DNA from: Cryptomeria japonica
Taxonomy: Eukaryota; Streptophyta; Pinopsida; Cupressales; Cupressaceae
Assembly (NCBI RefSeq): GCF_030272615.1
Contig: NC_081414.1
Location: forward strand, 49,815,136-49,879,135
Length of the DNA stretch: 64,000 bases
Direction: 5' to 3'
Under the pieces are notes generated by a model, which was not told the DNA's origin, searched no databases, and was given only the letters and a program-made list of their open reading frames with translations. Positions 22,246-33,659 of the stretch are shown here, in pieces (positions within the stretch are counted from its first letter, which is position 1; every line of letters begins with the position of its first letter). A program made the translations under genes and the position numbers.

Positions 22246-22754
22246 ACGGTTTTTGACATTTTTTAGCCCTACTTCTAAGTGCATTTATTGCTCTAACTAG
22301 CATGCATTAATGACAAAATTAAATGCGTCAAAGTACAAGGAGGCTTGGTGGTACTTACCAGCTCTCCTGCCTCTGCTGGCCTCTGAAATCGTCGAATGCG
22401 GTCGAATCTGTGCACGAAAGCCATTGCTGCTGACTGCTGCTGCTCTTTTCTTGCCCTGCACTTTGATCTCGTGAAGGTGTAGATGACAATGAGGATGTCT
22501 TTTGCCCGTGGTCTATCTTATAGCCTACCCTAGCCCTCGCTTTCATTTTCCGAGTCAGTCTTCATTATCCCGTGACTTTGTCACTTTATCCAGTCAATCC
22601 ATTCTATCTTGTTTTTCTTATCGAGAGATTGTCTGCAATCTTTTCAGACATTTTCATCCAATCTCTCGAGGGGGCATATCATTCCCATTCTGGGGCAACT
22701 CTGTATCAGTTCATCTTATCTTCTTTGAAACAACGCGACAAGCCGCATTGTCTC

Positions 22755-22768
22755 AAAGAGGGGCAAAA
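22755..22768 (+). other. Polypurine tract of the young Gypsy
   Basis: The bases AAAGAGGGGCAAAA directly precede the TG of the 3' LTR. This is the usual primer for second-strand synthesis, interrupted by one C. Confidence 0.8.
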
Positions 22769-23536
22769 TGTAGACACTCAAAATTGTCCACTCTAATTAA
22801 ATAAATATTTTATTTATTTAATTATTTAAGCATAATTCTTCTATTAATTAAATAAATCTTTATTTATTTAATTAATTCATTTATCCTCTTCTAGCCTTAT
22901 TTCTCATTTAAATAAATACATTTATTTATTTAAATTATCCTTTTCCTAAATTAAATAAATATTCTTATTTATTTAATTGATCCCACTTCTTCTATTAATT
23001 AAATAAATCTTTATTTATTTAATTAATTCATTAACCTTTTCTACCCATGACACATGTCATTCATCTCTTAATTCATACCCTACCTACCCCTTTCATTATT
23101 TTGGTATTTCTTTTACCTACCCTCTAATCCTAGTCGACCTCCTTTTTACACCTCTCAATCTTATCCCTCCATTTCATATTGTGTCTTCTATTTAAGGAGA
23201 TGCTTCCTTCATTATCAAACCCTAATCGACAATTTGGAGGACTTGACTACACTACGATCCTACTTGCAACCACATTCCATTCTTTGTTGAGCTCTTGTGC
23301 ACATAAAATCTGAGAGCAAATATATCAAGCAAGATCAATGGAGATAGGAAGAATGGAGATCAAAACCCTATTGGACATGTGATGGTATAATCTTTGTGAT
23401 TTTGTTTTATTTACATTGTCTTAGGTAATCTTCATATGTTATGGTGGATCTTTGTTGTTGTTAGGCTAGGGTTTGGTGGTTGAATTCATTTAGCCTTTCA
23501 ATTCTGTTATTATTGTATCCATTTTCACCATACACA
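22769..23536 (+). repeat. 3' LTR of the young Gypsy
   Basis: It is 768 bp like the 5' copy, with six differences seen by eye (for example GCCTAA versus GCATAA near the start and CATCATA versus CACCATA near the end). It is followed by the GTAAC duplication at 23537-23541. Confidence 0.95.
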
Positions 23537-23541
23537 GTAAC

Positions 23542-24121
23542 AATGATGAATAATAATATGCTATGGAGATAGTAAAGGAAAAAGGAAGAAGAGAACTACC
23601 CTTCCAAACACAAAGCGAAGGTTCCCCAATGAAGAAGTAGAAAGAACCAAGCTTCCTCGAAGTACGATGGTGGTTGTGATACAAGAGAGCCAAGTAGACA
23701 ACCAAGAGAGCTTCCAAGAAATTAGTGATATAAGAAAACAATCATAAGATCAAAACTACAGCCCAAGAGATAGAATGCAAGACTAGAGAGTTTGAATGAG
23801 TGATTAAATGTCCAAAAATGAGCTTGAAGGGAGAATATATAACATTCTAGATTAAGGTATATGTTAGTGATCACATGTCGAGATGTTATGGGCATCTTCC
23901 AAGTGTAGGCATAATGCTCAAAAAACTACCTTTAGGTTGTCAAATTCACAGGTGACAAGCATGACACATAGACATCTCTATGGCACACTATTGTTTATGA
24001 GTCAAACAGTAAATATGGTCAAGGAAAGGACAAGGAAAAGATTGATGAGGCTAGTGAGATAGATAAAAGGATAAAGTGGTCAAGGAGTTCTCCAATCAGT
24101 GTAAAGCGAAGGCACTTATGT
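23542..24121 (-). repeat. Left LTR, second half, of the old Gypsy-like element
   Basis: It continues the repeat interrupted at 12347 and aligns with about 29725-30303. The uninterrupted copy reads ATAAATTATGTAAAAAATATGA at the insertion point, an approximate empty site. Confidence 0.85.
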
Positions 24122-24237
24122 CTCCACTTTAACGAGCATATTATTATTATCAAAATGTAAGCTAAAGTAAAGATTGTTGATATTCAAAAGGGAAGCATAA
24201 TTACCTACCCATGTGGAGATGCCCATAGGGAAGATTC

Positions 24238-25781
24238 TGTCAATCTTAGAGGATCCGATTAATACTGAGAGGGGGGGTGAATCAGTATTAACAATAATTT
24301 AAACTCAGAAACTTAGACTCGTAAAAATGTCACCAAATCAAATATAGACCAACATTAGAGTCATTTACCAGTATTGGTATCTGTTGGTAAACATATGCTA
24401 AACTGATATATCAATGTTTCACATTATGTGTTCATTAACCATGCATAAACTGAAAGTAAAACAAACCATCACATCAAAAACATTCACAATATGAACACCG
24501 TGATTTTCATGTGGAAACCCAAATAGGGAAAAACCACGCTGGGAATTGGTACCCACAAATATTTTGCACACTTTCAGAATGAGCCCTGCTAGGAGCCAAG
24601 CCCGGTTAGAAGCTTACAATGATGCCCTGTTAGGAGGAGACCCTGTTAGGAGTCACCCAATTAAAGGATTTACATCAACCTTGTTAGGAGCTTTGATCTA
24701 TTAGGATCAACCTCGCAAGAGGATTTAGAACTCAGATATTGAGTCACCCTGTTAGGGGATTTTACAATGTGAGGCATGTTAGGATCTACCTGGTTAAGGG
24801 ATTTTAGCTATTGTAATTGTTAGAGAACAACAGTGAATGATCTATGTATAACACTCAACTGATTGCTTGATCAAATCTAATTAACCTCTAAGTCTACATC
24901 ACTTAGGCAAATCTTCTCACACACTCTGGTTCGGCTTCACACACTTCTCAAAATCACTGACACTTCAAAACATCAACCTTACTGACATAAATAACCTTTA
25001 CAACTAGGTCAGCATAAAACCCTAAGACTTACTACATAGATCATCACAAATCTTTACAACTCATTACAGATTATCATATAGATCATTACAATCAACTACA
25101 AATCAATATCAATCGTTGAATGATCATAAGTCATCACAGCAAGTCAATTTGGTACAAAGTCAAACCCTTAGCTCATTATGCGAAGCACTTTCCACATTCC
25201 CAAGAAATTCGCTCTTCAAACGTTCCAAAATGTCCTTAAAACAATTCATGCAGTTTATGTCGCATTATCATCAACATGTGAACTTGATGTAGTTCATCGC
25301 CAAACCAAAAATCATTACCGATCAAGAGAATTATTTAGCAGTCCTTAAACCCTGGCAAAAACTCAGCAAAAGTTATAAACATAACTTCCAGTTGTCACAA
25401 CATGATGTGGTTCCGATCATATACATGTTACAATGATAGAAAGTTACATTCAAAACCACAAAGCCTCAATCATCACCAATCACCAGATACAATCAGAATA
25501 TTTCCTCATTTACCGGTTAAGGTCCTAATTCTTAATTTATTGATTCTTTACCAGTAAGCTCTCTCTCTGATAGACCAAAAGATTTAGATGACATAATACA
25601 ACATAAGTAAACATTAGTAGACATGGATAAACATTAGTTGCCATCAATGACAACATAAATAACTGATCAAAGTTATCCATCATGCAATCTAAATCTCTTC
25701 ATCACAATGTCATCTCAAACAGTCTTGTACCAGTTGAGTCATCATTCTCCATCTATATCAGTTATGCCAAACATGCCAACA
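24238..25781 (-). mobile_element. Solo Copia LTR inside the old Gypsy-like element
   Basis: It runs from TGTCAATCTTAGAGG to TGCCAACA and shares the layout of the 3539-5158 and 60612-62113 LTRs: AATACTGAGAGGGGGGGTGAATCAGTAT near its start, the block CATGTGGAAACCC at 24508 and CTGTTAGGAG-type repeats at 24590-24790. Flanks are GATTC (24233-24237) and GAGTC (25782-25786), a target duplication with one mismatch. It has no adjoining Copia coding sequence. Confidence 0.8.
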
Positions 25782-25884
25782 GAGTCTTGAATATTCGAAG
25801 AGATGTTGTTGGGTTGTTCCATCAAAAACATGTTAGATGAAAAATCAAATAACTTGATATGACAAGCACTGAGATAATAGATAA

Positions 25885-26340
25885 TGATAAAAAGATGACT
25901 TTGCCGATACGGGTAGCACATTGTGCTAGATATCCATATGATAGGGAAATTTTAGATACAGTAAATTGGCACCCAAAAAAGGCAATAAGATCTAGTGGTT
26001 TGGCCCTCACCAATGAAAACAAAATGGTTTATAGATTTTGTCAGTATGGGTAGCAAGATATGGTAGATAGCCATAGGATAGGGAAACCATAGATCAAGTG
26101 GATTGGCCCCCACTAATAGGCAAATAAGATAATGGATTTTGCTGATATGGGTAGCACGTTGTGCTAGATAGCTATACGATGGGATGACCTTAGATCAAAT
26201 GGATTGGCCCCCACTAATAGAAAAACAAAATAATGGATTTCACTGGTATGGGTAGCATATTGTGTTAGATGGGCATATGATGGGGAGACCTTAAATAAAG
26301 TGGATTGGCCCCCACGAATAGGCAAACAAGATAATACAAT
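25885..26340 (+). repeat. Tandem repeat, unit about 105-120 bp, four copies
   Basis: Each unit carries TTT(T/G)CNGATATGGGTAGCA, GTGCTAGATA, a CATATGATAGGGA-like block and TGGATTGGCCCCCACTAATAG. The units start at about 25895, 26030, 26137 and 26237. Copies differ by many substitutions. The array lies in the interior of the old Gypsy-like element. Confidence 0.8.
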
Positions 26341-28300
26341 ATGTAGATATGATCATGCAAAAATGCAAAAATATGAAAGCATAGGAAGCCCCTTTTAGAA
26401 TGGTATGTGTGAAACACATGTCATTCTAAGGAGAAGAGATGTTGTGTCACATCAACATGACAAGATGTTTGAATGAAATTCCACCTATAGCACCCACAAC
26501 ATCAATAACATAGTAGCACAAGGGGATCCGTTGATTTGGCGTCTTAACCCATAGCAATGAGAAATGGATAATATATATAGCTTCCTATGAGTGTTTCACA
26601 TAGTACCAAACTTTGTGGATCTTATGAAGAAGTCACATGAAGACAAAGAGAAAATAAAAATCAGGTCAACATGGAAGAGAGCCTAAATGCGCCCAATGCT
26701 TTGCATTTTCCTCGATATCAAAAATCAAGATACAAAATATAGAAGAAGGGAGATCTACAAATAGAGGAAGATTACGATAGAAAATACCCTATTTCCAAAC
26801 ACCTAAGGAATGACTTGGGTCCTTTAGGGGAGCATGTAACATACAAAGATAGATAACCTCTAGTTTCCAAGTACCAATGGGGCAACTTGGCTCCTTCAAG
26901 AGGGAACAAACATAGAAATCAAGTACAAGGGAACACAAGAAAACACACTTTAATATACAAGATAAAGAAAGGGAGGTGTCAACCTATAGGTCATCCACTA
27001 ATTGGTCATTATCCTCTCAATCTTGATTATATGGGCAAGGAGGTTGGGACTGAAGGGGGATGACTAGAAGGAGAGCACTTAGCGCGACACCAATAGAAAG
27101 GGCTAAGGACAAAGAAACTTCCACATTTTCATCCAAAAGCCTCTAGGAGGAGAGGGTCAATGATCATCGATAGTGTTGGGATATCTTCTAGGAAGTCAAA
27201 TATACACCTCGCATTGGAAGAGGCAAGTGACTTGGCCCGAGGTGGTGGACTAGGAGTTGCACTACCAATGTCTAAAATAGGGGTAGAGACAAACTTTGGA
27301 GAAAATGGAACCTCCTCAACAAAATAAATAGAGGCAGACAAAGAAGCAAAAACCAAAATAGGCAAAGATATGGACAATTAAGGCGCTTGGGTTGATTTTC
27401 AATGGCAAAACTCAAGCACGGGGCCTTGCTCAAACTTTTGCTTCAGTTTCAATGAGGTGAAGACCTCCAATCCATCATAGGAGGTTTAGGGACCCTAGGA
27501 AAACTTTGATTTAGAGGTGGATACAAAATAGATGGAGCAGACAAGGTTGCATTGGGCACCACCTTAGTGTGAACTATGTTCACAGGTTGAGAGAAAGGAG
27601 GGACATTTGGCAAGGAAGTGATGAGAGGAGGCTTCAAGGAAGGAGTGACGAAAAACTTCACCTATCTAGGGTAAGGCTCATCAAAAATTCCTATAGGGGA
27701 TGGCAATAAGATAGAAGACAAAGTAGGAGCGAGATCGACAATCTTAAAATCAGGCACATAAATGGCAAGGATGGACACCATTGGTTCACTCACAACACTC
27801 ACAATGACTTCATGCTCACTGGTCATCATGGACTAATGATGTTTTTCCTCATGTGTTCATTTATTACAGCATAGATGAGGTACAAGAGAAGAAGTTTGGG
27901 AATGCTCAATGACATCATGCTCCATAGGAGAGGCCTCTGGAGCCAAATTCAATGAATAAGATAGCTCAATTGATGAAGCAAGAGCTGCAACTAATGCAGG
28001 TCTCACATTCAAGCCACAAGTGCCCTTCCACATTTTTCTCAAGGAGCATTCAAAGGAACATGGGACACCTTCAAAGGCTATGATGTGGGAGCCTATGGAG
28101 ATGAATGGGCACAAGGTGATTGTCTGCCCTTATCATACTCATTAGGATGAGGGATTTCAACAAGGATAGGTAGCTCAAAGAGAGGGCGAGATGTGGACCA
28201 CGACAACACAAATGCTTTTCCTTTGTTTGTACTAGGTACAAACACGAGAACAAAAGACACCACTGGGTATTATGTGGTCCTAAGTGGATGAGGAGGTCTA
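26341..28300 (-). other. Decayed interior of the old Gypsy-like element
   Basis: Only short frames occur, on the minus strand, rich in Pro and Ser (27129-27377, 27449-27661, 27857-28313). They may be the worn remains of a linker or of gag, but no motif supports this. No RNA gene or other repeat was seen. Confidence 0.5.
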
Positions 28301-28319
28301 CCTTGAGGAGCAAGTTTAA

Positions 28320-29000
28320 CCTAATCTCCTAAAAAGGGAGGAGAATAAGGTACTACTCGCTCGATCATAAGAGTAGACAGAGTGGTGACATGCATAAGAA
28401 GAGGTAGAGAAATTGTAGGTTGAGCTAATGAAGAGGTCAACTCTCTTGTCTTTCATTTATAATATGCCTTATATAACAAGTCATCATGGGGAGTCATAGG
28501 TACCAGGCTAAAAATTGTCTAATGTAGAACCCCCACCCGAGCAATCAATGACTATAATCGAGTATCTTGGACTGTGTACACTATGCCCTCATGAGGTAAT
28601 TTAAAGCATTTGTGAACTATTAAAGGGATCACTTCCATGATGATTAGCTAGGGGATATCTAGCTTAACTCATAACAACTCTGATTCAGGAATCACAACAA
28701 AGGTGGTAGAAACTACTTTAAATCTAATAAAGACCATCAAAGTGGTATTCTTGAGAGGCATAACAGAAAGATCATTGTATGTTTGGAAAAAATCACGATA
28801 CTAGTCGTACCTCGCCCTATGCCTGCCATTAATGAACAAGGCTTTGTTTGTGATGACATTGACTCGGCATGTGGGATCCACCATAACACTTGTAAAAGTG
28901 TAATTATTGATCTTGGTCAGGATGTATAACAAAGTAGGTTCTCCACTATAGGGAGCATCCAAAAGCGTGAATGATATTTCCATGTTTTTTCATTTTTTGG
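28320..29000 (-). pseudogene. Degenerate Gypsy aspartic protease
   Basis: Minus-strand reading from 28983 gives a 60-codon open piece with FTSVMVDPTCRVNVIT, which aligns with the retropepsin site (V-L-V-D-G-G-x-x-x-N-x-I) with the Gly pair changed to Pro-Thr. After a stop the same frame continues with VMPLKNTTLMVFIRFKVV, then LDIP-stop-LIIMEV and HKCFKLPHEG. The last part parallels I-L-L-G-H-P-W-I-H-E-M and C-I-K-F-P-H-N-G of the intact protease at 17737-19473. Stops, the lost D-G-G and the lack of other pol domains make it a pseudogene. It gives the strand of the host element. Confidence 0.72.
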
Positions 29001-29152
29001 CTAGGGGCAAGATAGGAGTGATAGTGATCATGTTGATAAAGGGGCCACCAGCCGACTCGAGGTTTGATGATGCAAAGATGAAAATAAATAAAAGACATAA
29101 GAGATAAAACTAATCTAAATATATGCAAGGTATGTTCACGTCAAGTTCACTA

Positions 29153-30303
29153 AAATGTAACGGAGAAAAAGTGAACCACTCTAATAGGTGGGTGAACACC
29201 AATCAGGGACTCACTCTTCAACCTCTCCACTTAAGATGCAATACAAAGTGTATGACTGTCTAGTGCCCCTTAGATGAAATTGAATATGTTGCAAATGTCT
29301 CCTGATGTAACTCTATGATACTCTATCTACGTATGTATGTGCAGGTCTTAGATGATAGTGTGATGCGATAGTGTCCATTATGAATAGAGTCAGAGAGCCC
29401 GTACAAAGGATAGACTGTGACGGAAACGTGTCCATATACTAAAACCACATAAAATAATAAAGTAGAAAGTGATATGCAACTAATTATAAAATAATGAAAA
29501 AGAAGAGAAGAGTCTCACAACTAGTCCATGCTTGAAGCCTCCAGCTAGCTCCTTGAATCAACTCAGCAACCTGCACACAAAGAGAGCAAGGAAAAAATGT
29601 TATGGCTATGTTTTAGAGGCCCGCCATAGTCAAGCCCCATTTTGGTGTTTCTACCTCCATAGAAAGCTAGGATAGATAGAAAGATAAAAGGAAGCAATAG
29701 ATAAATTATGTAAAAAATATGATTCAATAATATGCTATGGAGATAGTAAAGGAAAAAGGAAGAAGCAAACTCCCCTTCCATACCCAAAGAAAAGTCTTGT
29801 CGAATGAAGAAGAAGAAGAAGAAGAAATAACCAAGCTTCCTCAAAGTACATGATGGTGGCAATGCAAGAGAACTAATTAGACAACCAAGAGAGCTTCCAA
29901 GCGATTGTGGATACAAGAAAATAGTTCTACGATCAAAATCGCAGCCCAAGAGATAGAATGCAAGACTAGAGAATTCAACTAAGTCATTAGACATCCAAAA
30001 ATGAGATTGAAGGGAGATGATATGCATGTTGGACAAAGTTAGATGTTGGTGGTCGCATGAAAAGACGTTACAAGAATTTTCTAGGCACAAACATAACACT
30101 CAAACAACCACCTTTGGGCTATTAGATTCACTAGATGTAAGCGCAGTGCACAGATGTCTCTGTGGAACACTAGTGTCTACAATTCAAATAGTCAATATTT
30201 TTGGCAATAGGACAAGGCGGAGGTTGATGGCGCTAGTGAGATGGACAAAAGGACAAAGTGGTCAAGGAGTTCTCCAATCAGTGTAAAGTGAAGGCACTTA
30301 TGT
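29153..30303 (-). repeat. Right LTR of the old Gypsy-like element, uninterrupted
   Basis: About 1.15 kb, matching 11785-12347 plus 23542-24121. Judged from the protease it is the 5' LTR. A GAAGAAGAAG run at about 29806-29826 and a TATGGAGATAGTAAAGG block are shared with the left copy. Confidence 0.8.
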
Positions 30304-32191
30304 AGCACATAATTACACAAGGTGTAATTTATGACACTACACCAAGACCACATATTTTTATTTTGTGTGTTGTATTATTTTGCATGGTTAATTGCAAGAT
30401 TAGATGATTGACTAGATGTGGTAAATGTAGTAACTTGCACAAGCCCTCTATCTATAATGGTCTTAGTGAAAATTGTTCTATCATCATTGTAAAGTCTGCA
30501 CAAAAATTATTTCATATCCACATGTACAAAATTAATATCTAATATTGATATAAATGTAGCTAGGAATTTAGGTAACAATATTTGGTGTACAGAAACCTAA
30601 AATATTGTAAAAATGGACTATATGTCAAAGCTTGTGAAAGGAGTTGTATGCCTTGAAAAGTTGACTTTCATTCAATCCATAATGAAATATATATAATTAT
30701 CGAGAATTCCAACAATCTCCACAACATTTTAAATTTTATATGAATAGTAGGTTGTAAAAAAACAACAAACAAAACTAAAAAAATATATAGTGAATTTAGA
30801 TACCCCAACTTGGCAGGGTCATAACTTTCAACTTGATGGACAAAATCTGAATCAAATTACATCATTGAAAATATCTCCAAGATCTCTAATTTTAGTCCCT
30901 AAAAATCCTTACATTTCGCTAATAATTTTTAGGGACTAACAACAACTTTGATTTGAAATTCCACTATGAAGTCCTTCAAAAATACAATTTGCTAAGTTTT
31001 GTAAAATATCAAAAAAAAAGATTTTTAGTATTTTCCATCTCTTCTTGTTCCAACACCTCTTGACTAATCTAGATCAAATGTGTCCCCGAAAGAACATATG
31101 ATTTTAGGTGAAATCAACGCCCTCATGTATTCATACTTTATTTCTTTAATCCAAAGGTAATTCATATAGTACTTATTTAAGGAATATTGAATAGAAAAAG
31201 CAAGGGTATAGAATGTATGATTTAGGACAAAGAAATCAAGGAATATTTTTTCTAAGATGCATAAAAAATCCACAGGTCTATAGGGTGCAATTCTTGTGGA
31301 TTCGTAGAGTGTGGAAGCAAGAAAGCAACTTACAAATATGTAAGTCTATATGAAAGTCCCATAGTTATACAACAAGTATATTTTGTGAGTTAGTGATGTC
31401 ATGAGGCAATTGATCAAGAAGGAAAACTTACAACATATAGGCTTCACGACTTCACAGAGGATAAACAAGTGCAATTTTTAGACATATGATTAACATGATA
31501 ATAAGTAGGCTTCAATTGAAAGTGAAACATTCACTAACCAGATAAAGGACAAGTAAAGAAAACATAAATCAAGCATAGGAAGACTAAAGGAAAATTTGTA
31601 AAATAAATAGTATTGGCTCAACTAGAATTAGGACACATGCAAACCCTAAAAATGGAAAAACCAAGAAAAACACAAACATAATTTCAGCAAAGGAACAGTG
31701 TGAACTAGGGTTCTAATTACACAATAATGAAAAAAAGTTTTGATCTTGATAACAAACTTAACTAGGCAATCAAAGGGGCACATAAAATTCAAGATAGATA
31801 TATGTAAGACATGACTCAAATGGTGGATGTGTTAGAACATAATGTTATTATGGATCATATCTTATAACACGTGTATTTTTTTAATATATAACATTAAAAA
31901 ATCTTATATGTTATATATCTTGTTAATCATATCATATTTGTAAGAATTGTAGTCTAATAACTATTATATTATTGATTATTTATAAATGATAATTTTAAAT
32001 AGGTGTGACTAATACCCCTAAAGGTATTTTGCCACATCTTTTCCTATAATTTAAGGAGTTTCTCTCTCATTAACAACTGATATGCTTAGAGTCAAGTGTC
32101 CCTCCTTATATTAATACATTATAATATATATTAATATATATAATATATATAACAATGCATAGTATAAATAAATTGGTATATATATTAATAT

Positions 32192-32196
<5 letters not shown>
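30304..32196. other. AT-rich intergenic DNA, nothing recognised
   Basis: About 1.9 kb without a credible gene. From 31860 to 32196 it becomes extremely AT-rich, with many TATAT/ATTAAT strings next to the microsatellite. No TSD, TIR or LTR pair could be identified. Confidence 0.6.

Positions 32197-32283
<87 letters not shown>
32197..32283 (+). repeat. (TG)n microsatellite, about 43 units
   Basis: An uninterrupted TG run of 87 bp. Apparent His/Thr repeat frames on the other strand are translation of the repeat. Length is likely polymorphic. Confidence 0.98.
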
Positions 32284-32285
<2 letters not shown>

Positions 32286-32463
32286 CTGGTGAAACATTTT
32301 AAAAAAGAGCATACATCAACAAACAAATATCCAATCCAAAATTGAATATACATTTTCTTTGAGCCCAGGGAAAAAATAGAGTTGTCATGGGTCATTTTCA
32401 CCCATGATGATGACAAAACCTTCAAGGTCCAAGGAAAACTAAATGAATATCAAAGGCAAAAGT

Positions 32464-33490
32464 TGATTTACTTACAATCATGACTGATAATCCGAACCCT
32501 ACACCTCCAAACTCCCCACCACCAAACCTTCCCTCAATTTAAGATTTAATTAATATTAATTTAATTAAGTTGAGGAACATTTGTGAGTTGTATTATAGGC
32601 ACCATCGTCTATCCTCAATGATAACAGCATTAGAGTTAAAAATTTCTAATGTTGAAACCCTCACAACCCAACACAATTTCATTCTATTGTGGTGAGAGGC
32701 CATGAGGCAACACTATGTCAATGGGTTGTGATATGATGAGGTCAAGAATCTTGAAATTAGCAAAACCCAATTAGCTATATTATTTGTCAACCCTATAATC
32801 AGACAAACTATTGATGTGCAAAAACCAAAAATATTCAATCAAATGGTGTCAACATAATTATATAGTAAATAACTTCTAGGATCATTGGTGGATGGTTTTT
32901 GATAGACCACTCAAAAACAACCTCAATGTCCCTCTATATTTTCTTTGCAAATTATATGCTTAGTTTATCCCAAGTTTTCATGTCATCTACTTTGTCAGGA
33001 GAGACTTCCAGCATGTGGGTATAGGTATTCCATATAATAGACTAGGGGCACTTTGAGTAGTACAAGGCCCATATACTCCTCGTCCTCGTATTGCTCCCCC
33101 ACCTCCAATACCACACCTTGATGTAGTTGTAAAGGCAGCCTCATAGAGCATATTGGCTATTCATTCTTTGATTGTCCATTTGGTTTCTTAGACCTCATCA
33201 CTCACTCAACCATAAGACCTTGATACTCCTAGTGGATCAAGTGGTGTTAGTACAAACTCCTCGACTTGGCATATTTGTGTGTCACATACTTGCACTATAT
33301 GAAAGAACAAATTGACTCTTGGATAGACTAATAAGCCTCCCATTGAGACATCTAATTATGAGGTCCATCATATGGTTGGTGTACCACATGAGATGCCAAG
33401 GACTTGAGCATATCCTAAAGAGTCACTGCATGCTAGAGATGAAGATGATCTTGGATCTTACCAAGATAATATAGTGGTAAGGCTTAAATT
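32464..33490 (+). pseudogene. Diverged copy of exon 1 of the six-exon gene
   Basis: Three stretches mirror exon 1 at 47060-48077. The opening has a Pro-rich run followed by an in-frame stop. The middle block has VNGL, V-K-N-L-E-I-S-K-T-Q-L-A, LFVNP and a LLGSLVDGF-type block. The end has QGPYTPRPRIAPPPP, then S-I-L-A-I-H-S-L, then the segment before the donor. The end GATAATATAGTG followed by GTAAGG matches GATGATGTAGTG followed by GTGAGA at 48066-48083, and resemblance continues into the intron. The copy is riddled with stops and is shorter in the middle. No later exons are seen downstream, where Copia LTR-like sequence begins. It shows the gene belongs to a repeated family. Confidence 0.75.
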
Positions 33491-33659
33491 GTAATTTCAT
33501 AATGTATTTTATCTTAAATTAATATTTATAAGAGATGTCAATAAGTACTACAAACACTAAAAATTTGCATCACCTACGTTCTCCATTTTTAACCCAATCG
33601 TGCGTATGATCTTCATTATTCGTGTGATCCTGCCCTATTTCCCCTTTTCCATTTTATGT

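Larger units (their letters stand above)
21595..22358 (-). other. Intron of the antisense PMD gene, repeat-filled
   Basis: The 764-bp intron begins GTAAGTACC and ends TTGACTGCAG. It contains two repeat arrays: a TTCATCACAAAGT array (about 21635-21960) and the inverted GCGTCTGTG-type array (about 21991-22245). Both end inside the intron, so neither disturbs the exons. Confidence 0.75.
21280..22424 (-). pseudogene. Antisense two-exon plant mobile domain (PMD) gene
   Basis: On the minus strand, exon 1 (22424-22359) starts with an ATG in a CAGCAATGG context and encodes 22 residues beginning M-A-F-V-H-R-F-D-R. It ends at CTG followed by GTAAGT, a perfect donor. Exon 2 (21594-21280) follows an acceptor TTGACTGCAG and continues in phase 0 for 104 codons. 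It encodes ESRERFPSM, one TAG, then RLRPELTLGD and GEMTVTLEDVYRILQVPI, which is the plant mobile domain (MAIN/MAIL type) signature. The predicted protein is about 126 residues, far shorter than host PMD proteins. The TAG most likely replaced a CAG. PMD sequences are known to be carried by plant transposons, often antisense. It could be an active antisense transcript, a captured host fragment or a relic. Confidence 0.82.
12348..23536 (+). mobile_element. Young non-autonomous Tat/Ogre-type Ty3/Gypsy element
   Basis: LTRs of 768 bp each (12348-13115 and 22769-23536) start TGTAGACACTC and end CATACACA. By eye they differ at six positions, all substitutions. The target duplication GTAAC is perfect (12343-12347 and 23537-23541). 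A primer-binding candidate follows the 5' LTR and a purine tract precedes the 3' LTR. Inside are a long leader, gag (15354-17655), protease joined to an integrase C-terminus (17737-19473), a long 3' region and an antisense PMD gene. Reverse transcriptase, RNase H and the integrase core are absent, so it depends on enzymes in trans. Gag and protease wording (Y-D-D-E-E-R-S-S-K-G) is that of the Tat/Ogre lineage. Confidence 0.93.
11785..30303 (-). mobile_element. Old Gypsy-like element with two nested insertions
   Basis: The right LTR (29153-30303) is uninterrupted. The left LTR is split into 11785-12347 and 23542-24121 by the young Gypsy. Joined, the left halves match the right LTR in order, for example GTGAACACCAATCAGGGA, CTCCTGATGTAACTCTATGA, GGAAGCAATAGATAAAT and AGTTCTCCAATCAGTGTAAAG. 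The interior (24122-29152) has a degenerate aspartic protease on the minus strand and a solo Copia LTR; no reverse transcriptase or integrase was recognised. The element appears non-autonomous or internally deleted. Exact LTR termini and a target duplication could not be fixed. Confidence 0.75.

Noticed and set aside
22109-22303. Cys/Arg-rich minus-strand ORF of 64 codons
   Set aside because: It translates the GCGTCTGTG-type array inside the PMD intron.
22355-22546. Minus-strand 63-codon ORF as the PMD first exon
   Set aside because: Its frame does not join exon 2 in the PMD frame; the overlapping frame from the ATG at 22424 joins in phase 0 and fits better.
29563-30099. Hydrophobic minus-strand ORF of 178 codons in the right LTR
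   Set aside because: It lies wholly in an LTR, is not open in the left copy, and shows no known domain.
32106-32425. His/Thr-repeat proteins on the minus strand
   Set aside because: They are translations of the (TG)n microsatellite.
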